Assembly: GCA_910576935.1 (NCBI GenBank)
Contig: CAJTKG010000007.1
Location: forward strand, 27,839 to 91,838
Direction of reading: 5' to 3'
Length of the DNA stretch: 64,000 nt
DNA from: an uncultured Muribaculaceae bacterium
GTDB taxonomy: Bacteria; Bacteroidota; Bacteroidia; Bacteroidales; Muribaculaceae
Shown one piece after another: positions 8,858 through 18,529 of the stretch (the first letter of the stretch is position 1; every line of letters begins with the position of its first letter). The notes below the pieces were generated by a model, which was given only the letters and a program-made list of their open reading frames with translations, made no database searches and was not told where the DNA came from. A program made the position numbers and the translations under genes.

Positions 8858-10204
8858 ATGATATTGATAATTGACGACGATGCAGCCATCAGAACCTCGC
8901 TGACAGTTTTGCTGAAACGTGCCGGATATACGACCCGCGCGGCTTCGAATCCCGAAGAAGCCATTGCCGAAGTACGCAGGAAAGTGCCGCAGCTGGCACT
9001 CCTCGACATGAACTTCTCGCGTTTCACCACCGGAGACGAAGGCTTGACTTTGCTGCGTCAGATCAAGATATTCGCTCCTTCTGTTCCCGTTATTCTTATG
9101 ACCGGATGGGCCAGCATAGATCTTGCCGTCGCCGGTATAAAGGCGGGAGCATTTGATTTTATCGCCAAACCATGGGACAACGCCCGTCTGCTCGACAGCA
9201 TAGCCACAGCCCTCAAACTCGTGTCAGGAGACAGAGCCGATGCCGGAACAAACGCCACCTTCGACCGTCGCGGCATAATAGGCCGCGACCCCGCGCTTGA
9301 GAAAGTATTGTCGACCGTGGCACGCATAGCCCCGACAAACGCCTCTGTGCTTATCACCGGCGAGAGCGGCACCGGCAAAGAACTTATCGCCGAAGCCATA
9401 CACTACAACAGCAACCGCCGCGGCAAACCATTTGTCAAAGTCAACCTCGGAGGCATGCCCCCGACTCTTTTCGAGAGCGAGATGTTCGGTCACAAGAAAG
9501 GGGCTTTCACCGACGCCGTAGCCGATCGGGCCGGACGCTTCGAGATTGCAGACGGCGGCACAATATTTCTCGACGAGATAGGCGAACTCGACATGAACTG
9601 TCAGGTCAAACTGTTGCGGGTACTTCAGGAACGCCGCTTCGAGCCTCTCGGGTCAAGCAAAACGCAAACTGTAGATGTCCGTGTCATCTGCGCCACTAAC
9701 GCCGACCTGCCGCGCATGGTCGCCGAAAAACGCTTCCGCGAAGACTTGTTCTACCGCATCAATCTCATAACCGTCGAGTTGCCTCCTCTGCGTTTGCGCC
9801 GCGGCGATATAGCCGCGCTCGCCGACCATTTTATCGCCGGAATCTGCAACGACAGCGGTCTGAAAAAGCCGGCGGTCACCGCAGAAGCATATCGACGTCT
9901 CAGTTCTTTCGACTTCCCGGGTAATATCAGAGAACTTAAAAACATTGTCGAGCGCGCCGTGCTTGTCAACAGCGGCGACACTCTCGACGCCGACAGTTTT
10001 GACATCAATCAGGCGTCACCGTCACAATCATCTCCGGGCGACAACACAATAGCCGGCAACGAGCGTCTCATCATAGCATCGGCTCTCGAACGAAATGAAG
10101 GCAATATCAGCCGTACGGCCTCGGAACTCGGTCTGAGCCGTGCATCCTTGTACCGACGCATCGACAAATACCGCCTCAACAAAAAGGTTTCAGATGAGAA
10201 TTAA
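8858..10204 (+). CDS. Sigma-54-dependent response regulator (NtrC family)
   Basis: DNA-binding activator of RpoN promoters. The receiver domain occupies residues 1-120 with the acidic cluster IDDD and the phospho-acceptor D50 in LLDMNF, plus the conserved Lys in AKPWD. The AAA+ domain follows with the Ruvkun-style Walker A GESGTGKE, the sigma-54 contact loop GAFTDA (the family form is GAFTGA; the D variant occurs in this phylum), Walker B TIFLDEIGELD and an R-finger region. The C-terminus is a Fis-type helix-turn-helix (SRTASELGLSRASLYRRI). Its gene lies between the efflux pump and a histidine kinase, and the likely target is the sigma-54 promoter at 2730. Confidence 0.95.
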   Translation: MILIIDDDAAIRTSLTVLLKRAGYTTRAASNPEEAIAEVRRKVPQLALLDMNFSRFTTGDEGLTLLRQIKIFAPSVPVILMTGWASIDLAVAGIKAGAFDFIAKPWDNARLLDSIATALKLVSGDRADAGTNATFDRRGIIGRDPALEKVLSTVARIAPTNASVLITGESGTGKELIAEAIHYNSNRRGKPFVKVNLGGMPPTLFESEMFGHKKGAFTDAVADRAGRFEIADGGTIFLDEIGELDMNCQVKLLRVLQERRFEPLGSSKTQTVDVRVICATNADLPRMVAEKRFREDLFYRINLITVELPPLRLRRGDIAALADHFIAGICNDSGLKKPAVTAEAYRRLSSFDFPGNIRELKNIVERAVLVNSGDTLDADSFDINQASPSQSSPGDNTIAGNERLIIASALERNEGNISRTASELGLSRASLYRRIDKYRLNKKVSDEN

Positions 10205-11513
10205 GTGGTTGTTTTTTATCGTCGCCGCGGCGCAGTTGTCGGTCTGGGGTTTTATGATCGGCAAAGACTACGACGCCGATTACACCGAGTTTTATCTTCT
10301 CGAAACGGCCACTGTCATCAATATTATATTAATTGCTGTCCTTTATCGTAAAATCATCAGACCGCTCAATACCTTGTCGGACGGACTCGACCTGCTCAAG
10401 GCTCAAGACTGGAACTCTCGCCTCAGACCGGTCGGACAGTCTGACGTCGATCGCATAACCGAAGTCTTCAACATGATGCTTGATAAACTCAAAGACCAAC
10501 GTATCAGATTTGAAGAGCAGAACCATTTCCTGAATATCCTGATCGAGCGCGCACCCGTAGGCGTAATAATCGTCGGCAACGACAACCGAATAAAAATGAT
10601 CAATCCTGCCGCCACGACTCTACTTTCGCTAAATCCAGATATCAAAGACAAATCCACCGATTCACTTACCGAATATCTGAATCTGACGGCCATTCCTCTC
10701 GGCGAGACAGTGACTTTCCGCACAGACAGTTTCCACACACTCAGGTGTACCCATCTCGACTTTATCGACTGCGGCATAAGCCATGATTTCTATATCATCG
10801 ATGACATAAGCGATTCTATAACAGCGGCACAAAAAGAAACCTACGGCAAGGTCATCAGATACATATCGCACGAGGTAAACAACACCATAGCCGGTCTGTC
10901 GTCGGCTTTCGACATACTCGCGTCATATTTCGACAAGGTTGACGATGACATGCCTGTGCTCATCGATGCCTGTGCGTCGAGGGCGAAGACTCTCGGCGAT
11001 TTCATAGCCCGATATGCCGACGTCGTCAAACTATCGCAGCCTGAGTGTGGTCAGATTGCCATCGACCGGTTCATTGACAGTCTCAGCCCGTTTCTGAAAC
11101 GCATAGCTGCCTCATCTGACTCATGCTACGAATTCATCGCAGGTTGTAGCGACGCCAAAGTCATGCTCGACACTGCTATGTTCGAGCGTGTCATAATCAA
11201 CATAGTCAAAAACTCATCAGAGAGCATAGGCTCGACAGCGACAAAAGGTCACATAAAAATATCAACCCGATTTAAAACGCCTGATTTAATCGAGTTATGT
11301 ATCTGCGATAACGGTGCCGGCATCAGTGATGATGTCAGACAGTTGCTGTTCACTCCTTTTTTCACCAATAAACCAGACGGCCACGGCATAGGCCTGACCT
11401 TTATCTCCGAAGTGCTGCGCAAGCACGGTTTCAGATTCTCACTACACACCGATAGTGACGACCTGACCCGGTTTAACATCGAAATACCCTTGTACAAGAA
11501 CTATTCACGATAA
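10194..11513 (+). CDS. Membrane sensor histidine kinase, NtrB-like
   Basis: Partner kinase of the preceding regulator. I place the start at the ATG at 10194 (MRIKWLFF), overlapping the regulator stop by 11 nt; an upstream in-frame start at 10140 lies deep inside the regulator and adds a non-hydrophobic tail. There are two TM helices (about 4-22 and 37-52) separated by only about 14 residues, then a HAMP-like linker, a PAS domain (IERAPVGVIIVGNDNRI), an H-box with H226 in YISHEVNN, an N-box NIVKNSSESIG, and G-boxes DNGAGI and GHGIGLTFI. With almost no periplasmic domain, the signal is probably sensed in the membrane or cytoplasm. Confidence 0.93.
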   Translation: MRIKWLFFIVAAAQLSVWGFMIGKDYDADYTEFYLLETATVINIILIAVLYRKIIRPLNTLSDGLDLLKAQDWNSRLRPVGQSDVDRITEVFNMMLDKLKDQRIRFEEQNHFLNILIERAPVGVIIVGNDNRIKMINPAATTLLSLNPDIKDKSTDSLTEYLNLTAIPLGETVTFRTDSFHTLRCTHLDFIDCGISHDFYIIDDISDSITAAQKETYGKVIRYISHEVNNTIAGLSSAFDILASYFDKVDDDMPVLIDACASRAKTLGDFIARYADVVKLSQPECGQIAIDRFIDSLSPFLKRIAASSDSCYEFIAGCSDAKVMLDTAMFERVIINIVKNSSESIGSTATKGHIKISTRFKTPDLIELCICDNGAGISDDVRQLLFTPFFTNKPDGHGIGLTFISEVLRKHGFRFSLHTDSDDLTRFNIEIPLYKNYSR

Positions 11514-11582
11514 AAACTCCATAAAAAAAGTTAAACTTGCGGCCAAAACAGCCCGTTAACATGTTTTAATGGATATTTAAAT

Positions 11583-11590
11583 TAATTTTG
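11583..11590 (+). promoter_or_regulatory. Putative -7 box for the 11653 gene
   Basis: TAATTTTG fits TAnnTTTG and would place the start of transcription near 11594, leaving a leader of about 59 nt. The -33 region has no clear TTTG. The 139-nt gap otherwise shows nothing notable. Confidence 0.45.
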
Positions 11591-11652
11591 TAGAAAATCT
11601 ATCCGGAAATAACGAGATTACTAAAATTTAAATCTATAAGCTTAATTATCAC

Positions 11653-14600
11653 ATGAAGAAACTATTATTTGCTGCATCGCTCGCAGCTCTTCTTGCGACA
11701 GGCGACATAGCTGCCGAAGCTCCAAAGCGTGAATTCAGATCTACGTGGATGGCCGGCATGAATATCGACTGGCCGTACTTCATTAACAACGGTACAACCC
11801 GGCCAACCACGGAGCAAGCAAAAAAGCAGCTGACCGACTATCTCGACAAACTAAAAGCCCAGAATTTCACAACCGTCTGCCTCCATGTAAGACCCCGCGC
11901 CGACGCATACTACAAATCGACGCTCGAGCCATGGAGCGGTGACTTCACGGGCACACGCGGCAAAGATCCGGGCTGGGATCCGCTGGCTTTCGCACTCGAG
12001 GAATGCCATAAACGAGGCATAGAGTGCTACGCCTGGATAAATCCTTACCGCATATCCAACTCCGCCACTGAATATAACACAGACTTCGATAAAGAATGGA
12101 GAGCCAAGGGTTGGACCATAAAAAACGCCTCGGGTAAATGGACTGCCTTTAACCCGGGAATACCCGAAGCTCGCAAGCACTGTCTCGACGTCATCAAAGA
12201 AATTTATTCAAACTATGACATCGACGGCATGCTCTTCGACGATTATTTCTATCCCGACGGCGGCATGCCCGGATATGTCTCCGGCACGAAAGACGAAGAT
12301 GCCGATGATTATCAGCTTTGGAAAGAACTCGATCCCGGAATGTCTCTCTACGACTGGCGCAGGCATAATGTCAACACATTCGTAAAAGAGCTTTATGACG
12401 AGATTCAGAAAACACGTCCCGACATGCGATTCGGCATCGGGCCGGCCGGCGTTTCCTACATTTCGGCTGCAAAAAGAAAACTTCCCAAACCGGCAATCTC
12501 GGCTCTAGACTGGCAGTACGACCAGATTTATTCAGACCCGCTACAATGGCTCGAAGACGGCACCATCGATTTTATCTCACCTCAGATATATTGGCAGCGC
12601 ACCCACGGATCTGCTCCGTACGAACCGCTTGTCAAATGGTGGAGCGAGATAGCCAGGCACTATAACCGTCACAACTACACCAGCGTAGCCTCATACAAAG
12701 TAGAATCTGTCGATTTCTCAAACGGCAACCCCGCTACCGGCTGGGCCGAAATCGGCGCTCAGATCGACATCACCCGCAACTATGCGACCGACAATGCACC
12801 GGGTGTGATATATTACAACACCAAAACCATCAACGGGCCTCAGTGCACCGGTCTCGGTGATTATATCGTCGCCAACAATTATACCCGCAAAGCTCTTGTT
12901 CCTGTCGTTGACTGGAAAAAGCGTGTCAACTATCCTGCCGTTGACAATCTCAAATACAGCACCGGCTCTCTGAGCTGGACAGCCACAAAAGCCGCCGAAA
13001 AAGCCATCGTCAGATATACCGTATACGCCATACCGTCATCTGTCGACGTTACAAAGGCCATGGCAGCCGACGGCGACGGTTTCAACGCCGATTATCTTGT
13101 CGACGTGACCTACGCCCCGAATTTCACCATCCCCTCTGACAAAGCGACCGGCCACTGGTATGCAGTCTGTGTCTATGACGGCTACGGCTTCGAGTCAGAT
13201 CCAGCTGTCATCGGCTATACAGGTGGAGACTCGCAGGCCACCTCACTCATCTCTCCCAAAGACGGTGAAAATGTAAGCTGGGATGTCACATTGAAATGGA
13301 ATGCTGTCAACGGTGCTTCATATACCGTTCAGGTCGCCACTGACAGCGAGTTCAGAAATCTCGTCTTAAATAATACAACAACGACTACCGAAGCATCCAT
13401 GAGCTGTGACGAGCTGGCTGAAAACACACTTTGCTACTGGCGCGTCAAGACACAGCAAAGCGGCAAACTACCGGTCTACTCCGAACCCCAGACATTCCGT
13501 TCGCCAAGCCGACAGGCTGCACCCGCGGCAAACCTCGGCAAACCCTCTGACAATACAGAAATCGAAGATACAGACATCGCGTTTGAGTGGAGTGTCGCAA
13601 GCGACGACATCACATCACGTCTCGAGATAGACAAAGCTTCAGGCGATTTCTCAGCTCCGGTTGTCAGCCGTCAACTCGAAGCCGGTCAGACCTCAATCGA
13701 AATCCGCACTGCCCTTTTGGGTCAGGATACATTCAAATGGAGAGTTATAACCGGCGGCAAACGCTATAAAGAAACCATATCGGATACTCGTTCGTTCACT
13801 GTCACCAACCTGTCGATAGGCTCATACGAGAAAGGATACTATATCAAGACCGAAAACGGCTATTATCCGGCAAACAACAAACTCGAATTCGAGAATCTAT
13901 GGTATCGCTCGGCCCACTCACCGTGGGACAACATGGTGTTTGCGCAGAACGGAAGTTTACAGCGCGGTCTGGCCGCCACCAAGACCCATGTCTACATCAG
14001 CGGCCGTGCCGATGCCTCGAACACCGCCGACATATACCTTTCTGAATACAGTGCCGAGACCGGTGAACACATCCGCGATATCAAACTCGGCGAAGAGGGT
14101 AAAGTGAGCTACCTACCTTGCAACGACGTTTTCAAAGACTCTGAGAGCAACATTTTGATATCAAACATGACACTCAACGTTGCAACGACTCCGATCATAT
14201 TACATCTCGTCAATCTCACCGACGGCTCACTCACAAATGTAGCCACACTCGCCGGTAGCGACAACATTTCGGGCCGCATCGACCATGTCGGAGTTTACGG
14301 CGATGTAACAAGTGGTAATTTCACTGTGTTCGGTGTCGTCGCATCGACGGCAAATGTCATTCGCTGGAAAGTATCAAACGGAGTTGTCGCATCGCCGGAG
14401 ATGCATACATTCACCAAATTCTACCCCGCCACATCAACAACATTCGGTATAGCGCCGCGCGTATTCCCGATAAGTGACACTCAATTCTATGTCGACGGCC
14501 ACGCCACGGCCTGGACTCTGTATAGCTTCGACAATACAAAATCTACCATCGGTTCGTTTGCCGTTGTCTCCGACCTCGCACCCTCAGGCACTGACGACAA

Positions 14601-15102
14601 TGGCGCGACGACCTTTAAACTCGGCTCAGGCAGCTACGCGGTATATAATAGTGACCCGTATACCGACGGTACACGTTTCTCTCTGGTCAAGATGAAACAG
14701 AAGAACTACTCCGGCATGCAGCGCCTGTGGCTTTTTCCGGCCGACGGCCTCGGCGACGTACATTCAGGCTCATGCTCGACACCCGTCGACGCTGTAGTCA
14801 TGTCTGAGAACACAGCCCATATCTATGCCTACAGCCCGGGCAACGGCCTGGCGGCATACCGCTTTATCGACCGCGGCATCTCGAGTGTATCTGAGATAGA
14901 GTCTGCAACAGACCGCAACCTCGAGCTACGCGTATCAGGTCGCACTGTCCTCCTCAACTACGTTGCCGAAAACATAAATGTCTATAATCTGACTGGTGCC
15001 GTCGTCGCTACGGCAACCGATTGTGACATCATCGAGCTACCGGCCGGCGGCAGCTATATTGTCAATGCTGACGGGAAATCAAAATTAGTAATCGTAAAAT
15101 AA
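11653..15102 (+). CDS. Secreted GHL10/DUF187 family protein with Ig-like modules and T9SS-like tail
   Basis: A 1149-residue exported protein. A signal peptide (MKKLLFAASLAALLATGDIAA) leads into a glycosyl-hydrolase-like TIM barrel (PF02638, YngK-like), seen as REFRSTWMAGMNIDWP, TVCLHVRPRADAYY, CYAWINPYR, DGMLFDDYFYP and IDFISPQIYW. After about residue 430 come fibronectin/Ig-like modules (for example LISPKDGENVSWDVTLKWN), then a beta-rich region of unknown type. The final 60 residues (INVYNLTGAVV ... GGSYIVNADGKSKLVIVK) look like a type IX secretion sorting domain. The family is thought to act on glycans, but the substrate is unknown. The stop overlaps the next start by 1 nt (TAATG), so the two proteins are probably made together. 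Confidence 0.85.
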   Translation: MKKLLFAASLAALLATGDIAAEAPKREFRSTWMAGMNIDWPYFINNGTTRPTTEQAKKQLTDYLDKLKAQNFTTVCLHVRPRADAYYKSTLEPWSGDFTGTRGKDPGWDPLAFALEECHKRGIECYAWINPYRISNSATEYNTDFDKEWRAKGWTIKNASGKWTAFNPGIPEARKHCLDVIKEIYSNYDIDGMLFDDYFYPDGGMPGYVSGTKDEDADDYQLWKELDPGMSLYDWRRHNVNTFVKELYDEIQKTRPDMRFGIGPAGVSYISAAKRKLPKPAISALDWQYDQIYSDPLQWLEDGTIDFISPQIYWQRTHGSAPYEPLVKWWSEIARHYNRHNYTSVASYKVESVDFSNGNPATGWAEIGAQIDITRNYATDNAPGVIYYNTKTINGPQCTGLGDYIVANNYTRKALVPVVDWKKRVNYPAVDNLKYSTGSLSWTATKAAEKAIVRYTVYAIPSSVDVTKAMAADGDGFNADYLVDVTYAPNFTIPSDKATGHWYAVCVYDGYGFESDPAVIGYTGGDSQATSLISPKDGENVSWDVTLKWNAVNGASYTVQVATDSEFRNLVLNNTTTTTEASMSCDELAENTLCYWRVKTQQSGKLPVYSEPQTFRSPSRQAAPAANLGKPSDNTEIEDTDIAFEWSVASDDITSRLEIDKASGDFSAPVVSRQLEAGQTSIEIRTALLGQDTFKWRVITGGKRYKETISDTRSFTVTNLSIGSYEKGYYIKTENGYYPANNKLEFENLWYRSAHSPWDNMVFAQNGSLQRGLAATKTHVYISGRADASNTADIYLSEYSAETGEHIRDIKLGEEGKVSYLPCNDVFKDSESNILISNMTLNVATTPIILHLVNLTDGSLTNVATLAGSDNISGRIDHVGVYGDVTSGNFTVFGVVASTANVIRWKVSNGVVASPEMHTFTKFYPATSTTFGIAPRVFPISDTQFYVDGHATAWTLYSFDNTKSTIGSFAVVSDLAPSGTDDNGATTFKLGSGSYAVYNSDPYTDGTRFSLVKMKQKNYSGMQRLWLFPADGLGDVHSGSCSTPVDAVVMSENTAHIYAYSPGNGLAAYRFIDRGISSVSEIESATDRNLELRVSGRTVLLNYVAENINVYNLTGAVVATATDCDIIELPAGGSYIVNADGKSKLVIVK

Positions 15103-16925
15103 TGAAATTAAACAAATTGATTCTTACGGCCCTGCTTATCAGCGGGGCCGTGAATGTGTCGGGACAGCGCTTTGCGATTCTCAGCGACATACATGTCACT
15201 CCCGGCAATGCCTGCGACTCGATGCTGCGCGTTGCCGTCAGCGAAATCAATGACGGCAAATACGACCTGGTAGTCGTAGATGGAGATCTCACGAACGAAG
15301 GCTCTGACGAACAGCTTAAAAACGTCAAGGCTATTCTCGACGGCATCAGACATCAGCTATGCGTTCTGCCGGGCAATCATGAAAACAACTGGAGCCAAAG
15401 TGCGACCAAGACCTTTGTCGACCTCTGGGGTAACGACCGTTTTGTCACAGAAGTAGACTCACTCATAGTCGTCGGCATAAACTGCGGTCCGTTCATGAAA
15501 ATGGGCGACGGCCACATCAAGCAGGAAGACCTGCATTGGCTAAAAACCACACTTGACGAACGCGTCAAACCCGGCAAAAAAGTCATATCATTCAATCATT
15601 ATCCCATTAATCCTGACCTCGACAACTGGCGTGACTACCTTAAAGTGCTCGAGAAATACCCCGTCATCGCCCACATAAACGGCCATTACCACTCATTTCA
15701 GCAATATAAGGGTGGCGATATAGATGCCGCCATGGTGCGCGCGCTCGATATGCGCAAAGGCGACTATGGCTACACAATAATGAACATCGACGATGACTGG
15801 ATACACATCTACAACAAGGAAATCGGCAAGCAACCAAAAGCAAAGTTCGCATGGGCGGTCAAACCCGAAATCAAACCGCTCAAAGACGCCGAGACCATAG
15901 AACTCGTACAACCCGAGGGGTTCAAAATTGAAAAAATATGGAGTGACAGTGCATCGATATTCACCCGCCTCGGCATCGATGATCGCAACGTATATTTCGG
16001 CAACTCGCTCGGCACAGCCAAAGCCATCGACAAAAAAAGCAGAAAACAGATCTGGGCCATACCCACAGGCGCTTCGCTCTTTGCACGTCCGACGGTGCTG
16101 AAAAACGGCAGAATCGCTGTTCCGGCCTGCGACGGCATCATCATCGTCGATGCCGCTACGGGCAAAACAGTCAAAAAATATCCGTCATCAGAAGGTCCTT
16201 ATGTAGCCGACGGCCTTGTAGCCGATGATTCGTATATACAGGGCGGATATAAACGCATCGAACGCCGCAATCCCAAAAACGGCAAGCTGATCTGGGTGTA
16301 TGACTCGCTCATCAACTACTGTCAGGCCGCACCCGTCGTAGACAAAGGCGATGTCGTCTTCGGTGCCTGGGACACAAACCTGCGCAATATCGATCTTAAA
16401 ACCGGCAAACTGAAATGGATATGGAACAACGGCAAACCGGCCAATATGCTCGGACCGGGCAATGTCGTACCCGTCGTAACCGACGACAAAGTGATTGTCG
16501 TGGCTCCCGACCGCTATATGACGGCAATCGATCGCAAAAGCGGTAAACAGATATGGCGAGACAACTCACACAAATATCGTGAGAGTCTCGGTCACAGCGA
16601 AGACTACAGCCGTGTCTATGCCAAGACCATGGACGGTGAGCTCGTGGCTGTCGACGCTTCGTCGCCTGTCTTCAAAGAACTATGGACTGTTGACATGGGT
16701 ATAGGCTATGACCACGCTCCGTGTATCGTCGCAGAACGCGACGGCATTGTCTATGCCGGCTCACGCCGCGGCATAGTCACAGCCGTCGATCCGGTCGCAC
16801 AAAAAGTGCTATGGAGTCTGCCTCTCGGAGTCAGCGAAATAAACGGCATCGACATCGACCCCTCGACCGGTGACGTTTATGTCTCGCTTATCGAAGGCAC
16901 GGTTTTCCGTATCGCCCGCAACTGA
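15102..16925 (+). CDS. Secreted calcineurin-like phosphoesterase fused to a PQQ-like beta-propeller
   Basis: A signal peptide (MKLNKLILTALLISGAVNVSG) is followed by a metallophosphoesterase domain at about residues 22-220 with all metal motifs: SDIH, VVDGDLTNEG, GNHE, FNHYP and INGHYHS. From about 290 the chain has repeated blade motifs (AIDKKSRKQIWAIPTG, NPKNGKLIWVYDS, AIDRKSGKQIWRD, AVDPVAQKVLWSLP) of a PQQ_2/WD-like propeller of about six blades. Translation is coupled to the GHL10 protein by TAATG. A periplasmic or surface phosphoesterase is the safe reading; its substrate is not apparent. A terminator-like stem follows. Confidence 0.88.
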   Translation: MKLNKLILTALLISGAVNVSGQRFAILSDIHVTPGNACDSMLRVAVSEINDGKYDLVVVDGDLTNEGSDEQLKNVKAILDGIRHQLCVLPGNHENNWSQSATKTFVDLWGNDRFVTEVDSLIVVGINCGPFMKMGDGHIKQEDLHWLKTTLDERVKPGKKVISFNHYPINPDLDNWRDYLKVLEKYPVIAHINGHYHSFQQYKGGDIDAAMVRALDMRKGDYGYTIMNIDDDWIHIYNKEIGKQPKAKFAWAVKPEIKPLKDAETIELVQPEGFKIEKIWSDSASIFTRLGIDDRNVYFGNSLGTAKAIDKKSRKQIWAIPTGASLFARPTVLKNGRIAVPACDGIIIVDAATGKTVKKYPSSEGPYVADGLVADDSYIQGGYKRIERRNPKNGKLIWVYDSLINYCQAAPVVDKGDVVFGAWDTNLRNIDLKTGKLKWIWNNGKPANMLGPGNVVPVVTDDKVIVVAPDRYMTAIDRKSGKQIWRDNSHKYRESLGHSEDYSRVYAKTMDGELVAVDASSPVFKELWTVDMGIGYDHAPCIVAERDGIVYAGSRRGIVTAVDPVAQKVLWSLPLGVSEINGIDIDPSTGDVYVSLIEGTVFRIARN

Positions 16926-16955
16926 TACAAATTAACACATAAACCTCAGATATAA

Positions 16956-16989
16956 AAGCGGTGGTACACACGTTGGTGTATCACCGCTT
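16956..16989 (+). terminator. Terminator-like hairpin after the GHL10 operon
   Basis: A 14-bp stem (16956-16969 with 16976-16989, one G-T pair) with a 6-nt loop, 31 nt after the stop. No U-tract follows, so termination may be weak or factor-assisted. Confidence 0.6.
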
Positions 16990-17055
16990 CTGAATAAGTA
17001 ACGACATCAACGCATCTTACTATAAATCTTCTAAAATTCTCCAAAAGTGTTCAAA

Positions 17056-17087
17056 TTTGCCATTGTCAATGTTTTTTCTTAACTTTG
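17056..17087 (+). promoter_or_regulatory. Bacteroidetes promoter for the OmpP1 gene
   Basis: TTTG at 17056-17059, a 20-nt spacer and TAACTTTG at 17080-17087: a full match to the -33/-7 consensus. Predicted start near 17091, with a leader of about 60 nt. Confidence 0.8.
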
Positions 17088-17151
17088 CGCCCTGTTTAAC
17101 GTTCGCGGCCAGATAATAATCCGCAATACCGCAACATAACACGCATAAGAC

Positions 17152-18468
17152 ATGATTAAAAAACTCATTATGGCGGCGGCCATTTCAAGCGCAGCTCTTA
17201 CAACATCGGCAGAAGGCTATCAGGTAAATACTCTCAGCGCCCGTCAAAACGGCATGGGCCACACCGGCACAGCCATCAAACTCGGAGCCGAAAGCATGAT
17301 CTTCAACCCCGCCGGCATCGCATTTATCGACGATATCATCGACGCGCAGGCGTCAGTCACCGGCATATTCGCAAAAGCATCGGCCATATGTACGGAAGGA
17401 CGGTTTGAAACAGACAATACCCCGTCGACACCGATGAGCGTCAATCTCGCCATGTCTGTCTACGACAACTTCAAAGTCGGTGTAAGTTTTTACACCCCTT
17501 ACGGCAGCGGCATAAACTGGGGCGTAAGCTGGCCCGGGGCCGTGCTTAACGAAAAAGTAAATCTCGCGGCATACACACTACAGCCTACTCTGGCCTGGCG
17601 TCCGGTAAAGAACCTTGCCATCGGCGCCGGTGTCATGGTGACATGGGGCAACGTTGACCTCGACAAAGGCCTGGTGTCATCATCGAGTTTCAATGCCTTG
17701 ATGGCCGCCATGGGTATCCCCGGTAAAACCGACGATACTCCGGCATCTGTCAACCTCAACGGCAAAGCCGCCACGACAGTCGGCGTCAATGCCGGCATCA
17801 TGTGGGATATAAACTCCCGCTGGACTGTCGGCGCGTCATTTAGAAGCAAAATGAACATGAAAGTCAAACGTGGTGTGGCCACACTGTCATACGCCAACGA
17901 TTTCACCCGTACAATCCTCCAGGAACGCCTTGACATACTCGACAAAGCAAACTTTGAAGCCTCAATGCCGTGTGCTGCCGTATATAACCTCGGTGTAAGC
18001 TTCAAGCCCACAGAAAAATGGCTTCTCGCAGCCGACTTCCAGCTCACAGGATGGAACGCCTACAAAGAACTCTCGATTGATTTCCTCAGCGAAAAACTCG
18101 AGCCCTATGACCAGCATCTGACAAAAAATTACCACAACTCTATGACATATCATATCGGAGCGCAGTATAGCGTCACAGAGCGTCTTGACCTCCGCGCCGG
18201 CATGATGATCGATACGACCCCGGTAAACAAAAAACATTATAATCCCGAAACACCGGGCATGACAAAAATAGAGCCGTCTATAGGCTTGTCGTTCAGCCCT
18301 GTCAAAAATTTCTCAATCGACGCATCACTTCTCTATGTGGCAGGGCTCGGCGAAAACAACGCATCAATAAGCTATGACGACCTGCTCCTTGGCAAAACGG
18401 CGACGTTCACAGCCGATTATAAAGTTCACGCATGGAATCCTTCAATAGGTCTGTCATTTCATTTCTAA
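17152..18468 (+). CDS. OmpP1/FadL-family outer-membrane channel
   Basis: A 438-residue beta-barrel for uptake of hydrophobic compounds such as long-chain fatty acids. A signal peptide ends near TTSAEG, followed by the family's N-terminal hatch signature NTLSARQNGMGHTGTAI and SMIFNPAGIAFIDD. The remainder alternates amphipathic strands and ends in a C-terminal aromatic (SIGLSFHF), as expected for BamA-dependent barrels. It has its own promoter upstream and another promoter directly downstream, so it is probably a single-gene unit. The transported substrate is inferred from the family only. Confidence 0.9.
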   Translation: MIKKLIMAAAISSAALTTSAEGYQVNTLSARQNGMGHTGTAIKLGAESMIFNPAGIAFIDDIIDAQASVTGIFAKASAICTEGRFETDNTPSTPMSVNLAMSVYDNFKVGVSFYTPYGSGINWGVSWPGAVLNEKVNLAAYTLQPTLAWRPVKNLAIGAGVMVTWGNVDLDKGLVSSSSFNALMAAMGIPGKTDDTPASVNLNGKAATTVGVNAGIMWDINSRWTVGASFRSKMNMKVKRGVATLSYANDFTRTILQERLDILDKANFEASMPCAAVYNLGVSFKPTEKWLLAADFQLTGWNAYKELSIDFLSEKLEPYDQHLTKNYHNSMTYHIGAQYSVTERLDLRAGMMIDTTPVNKKHYNPETPGMTKIEPSIGLSFSPVKNFSIDASLLYVAGLGENNASISYDDLLLGKTATFTADYKVHAWNPSIGLSFHF

Positions 18469-18499
18469 TTGCATATTATAAAAAAAATTACTACCTTTG
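18469..18499 (+). promoter_or_regulatory. Promoter for glycogen synthase
   Basis: TTG at 18469-18471, 20 nt, TACCTTTG at 18492-18499. Predicted start near 18503, 27 nt before the ATG. Confidence 0.75.
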
Positions 18500-18529
18500 T
18501 GGCCTTGAAAAAGACGAGACTACAATTTT

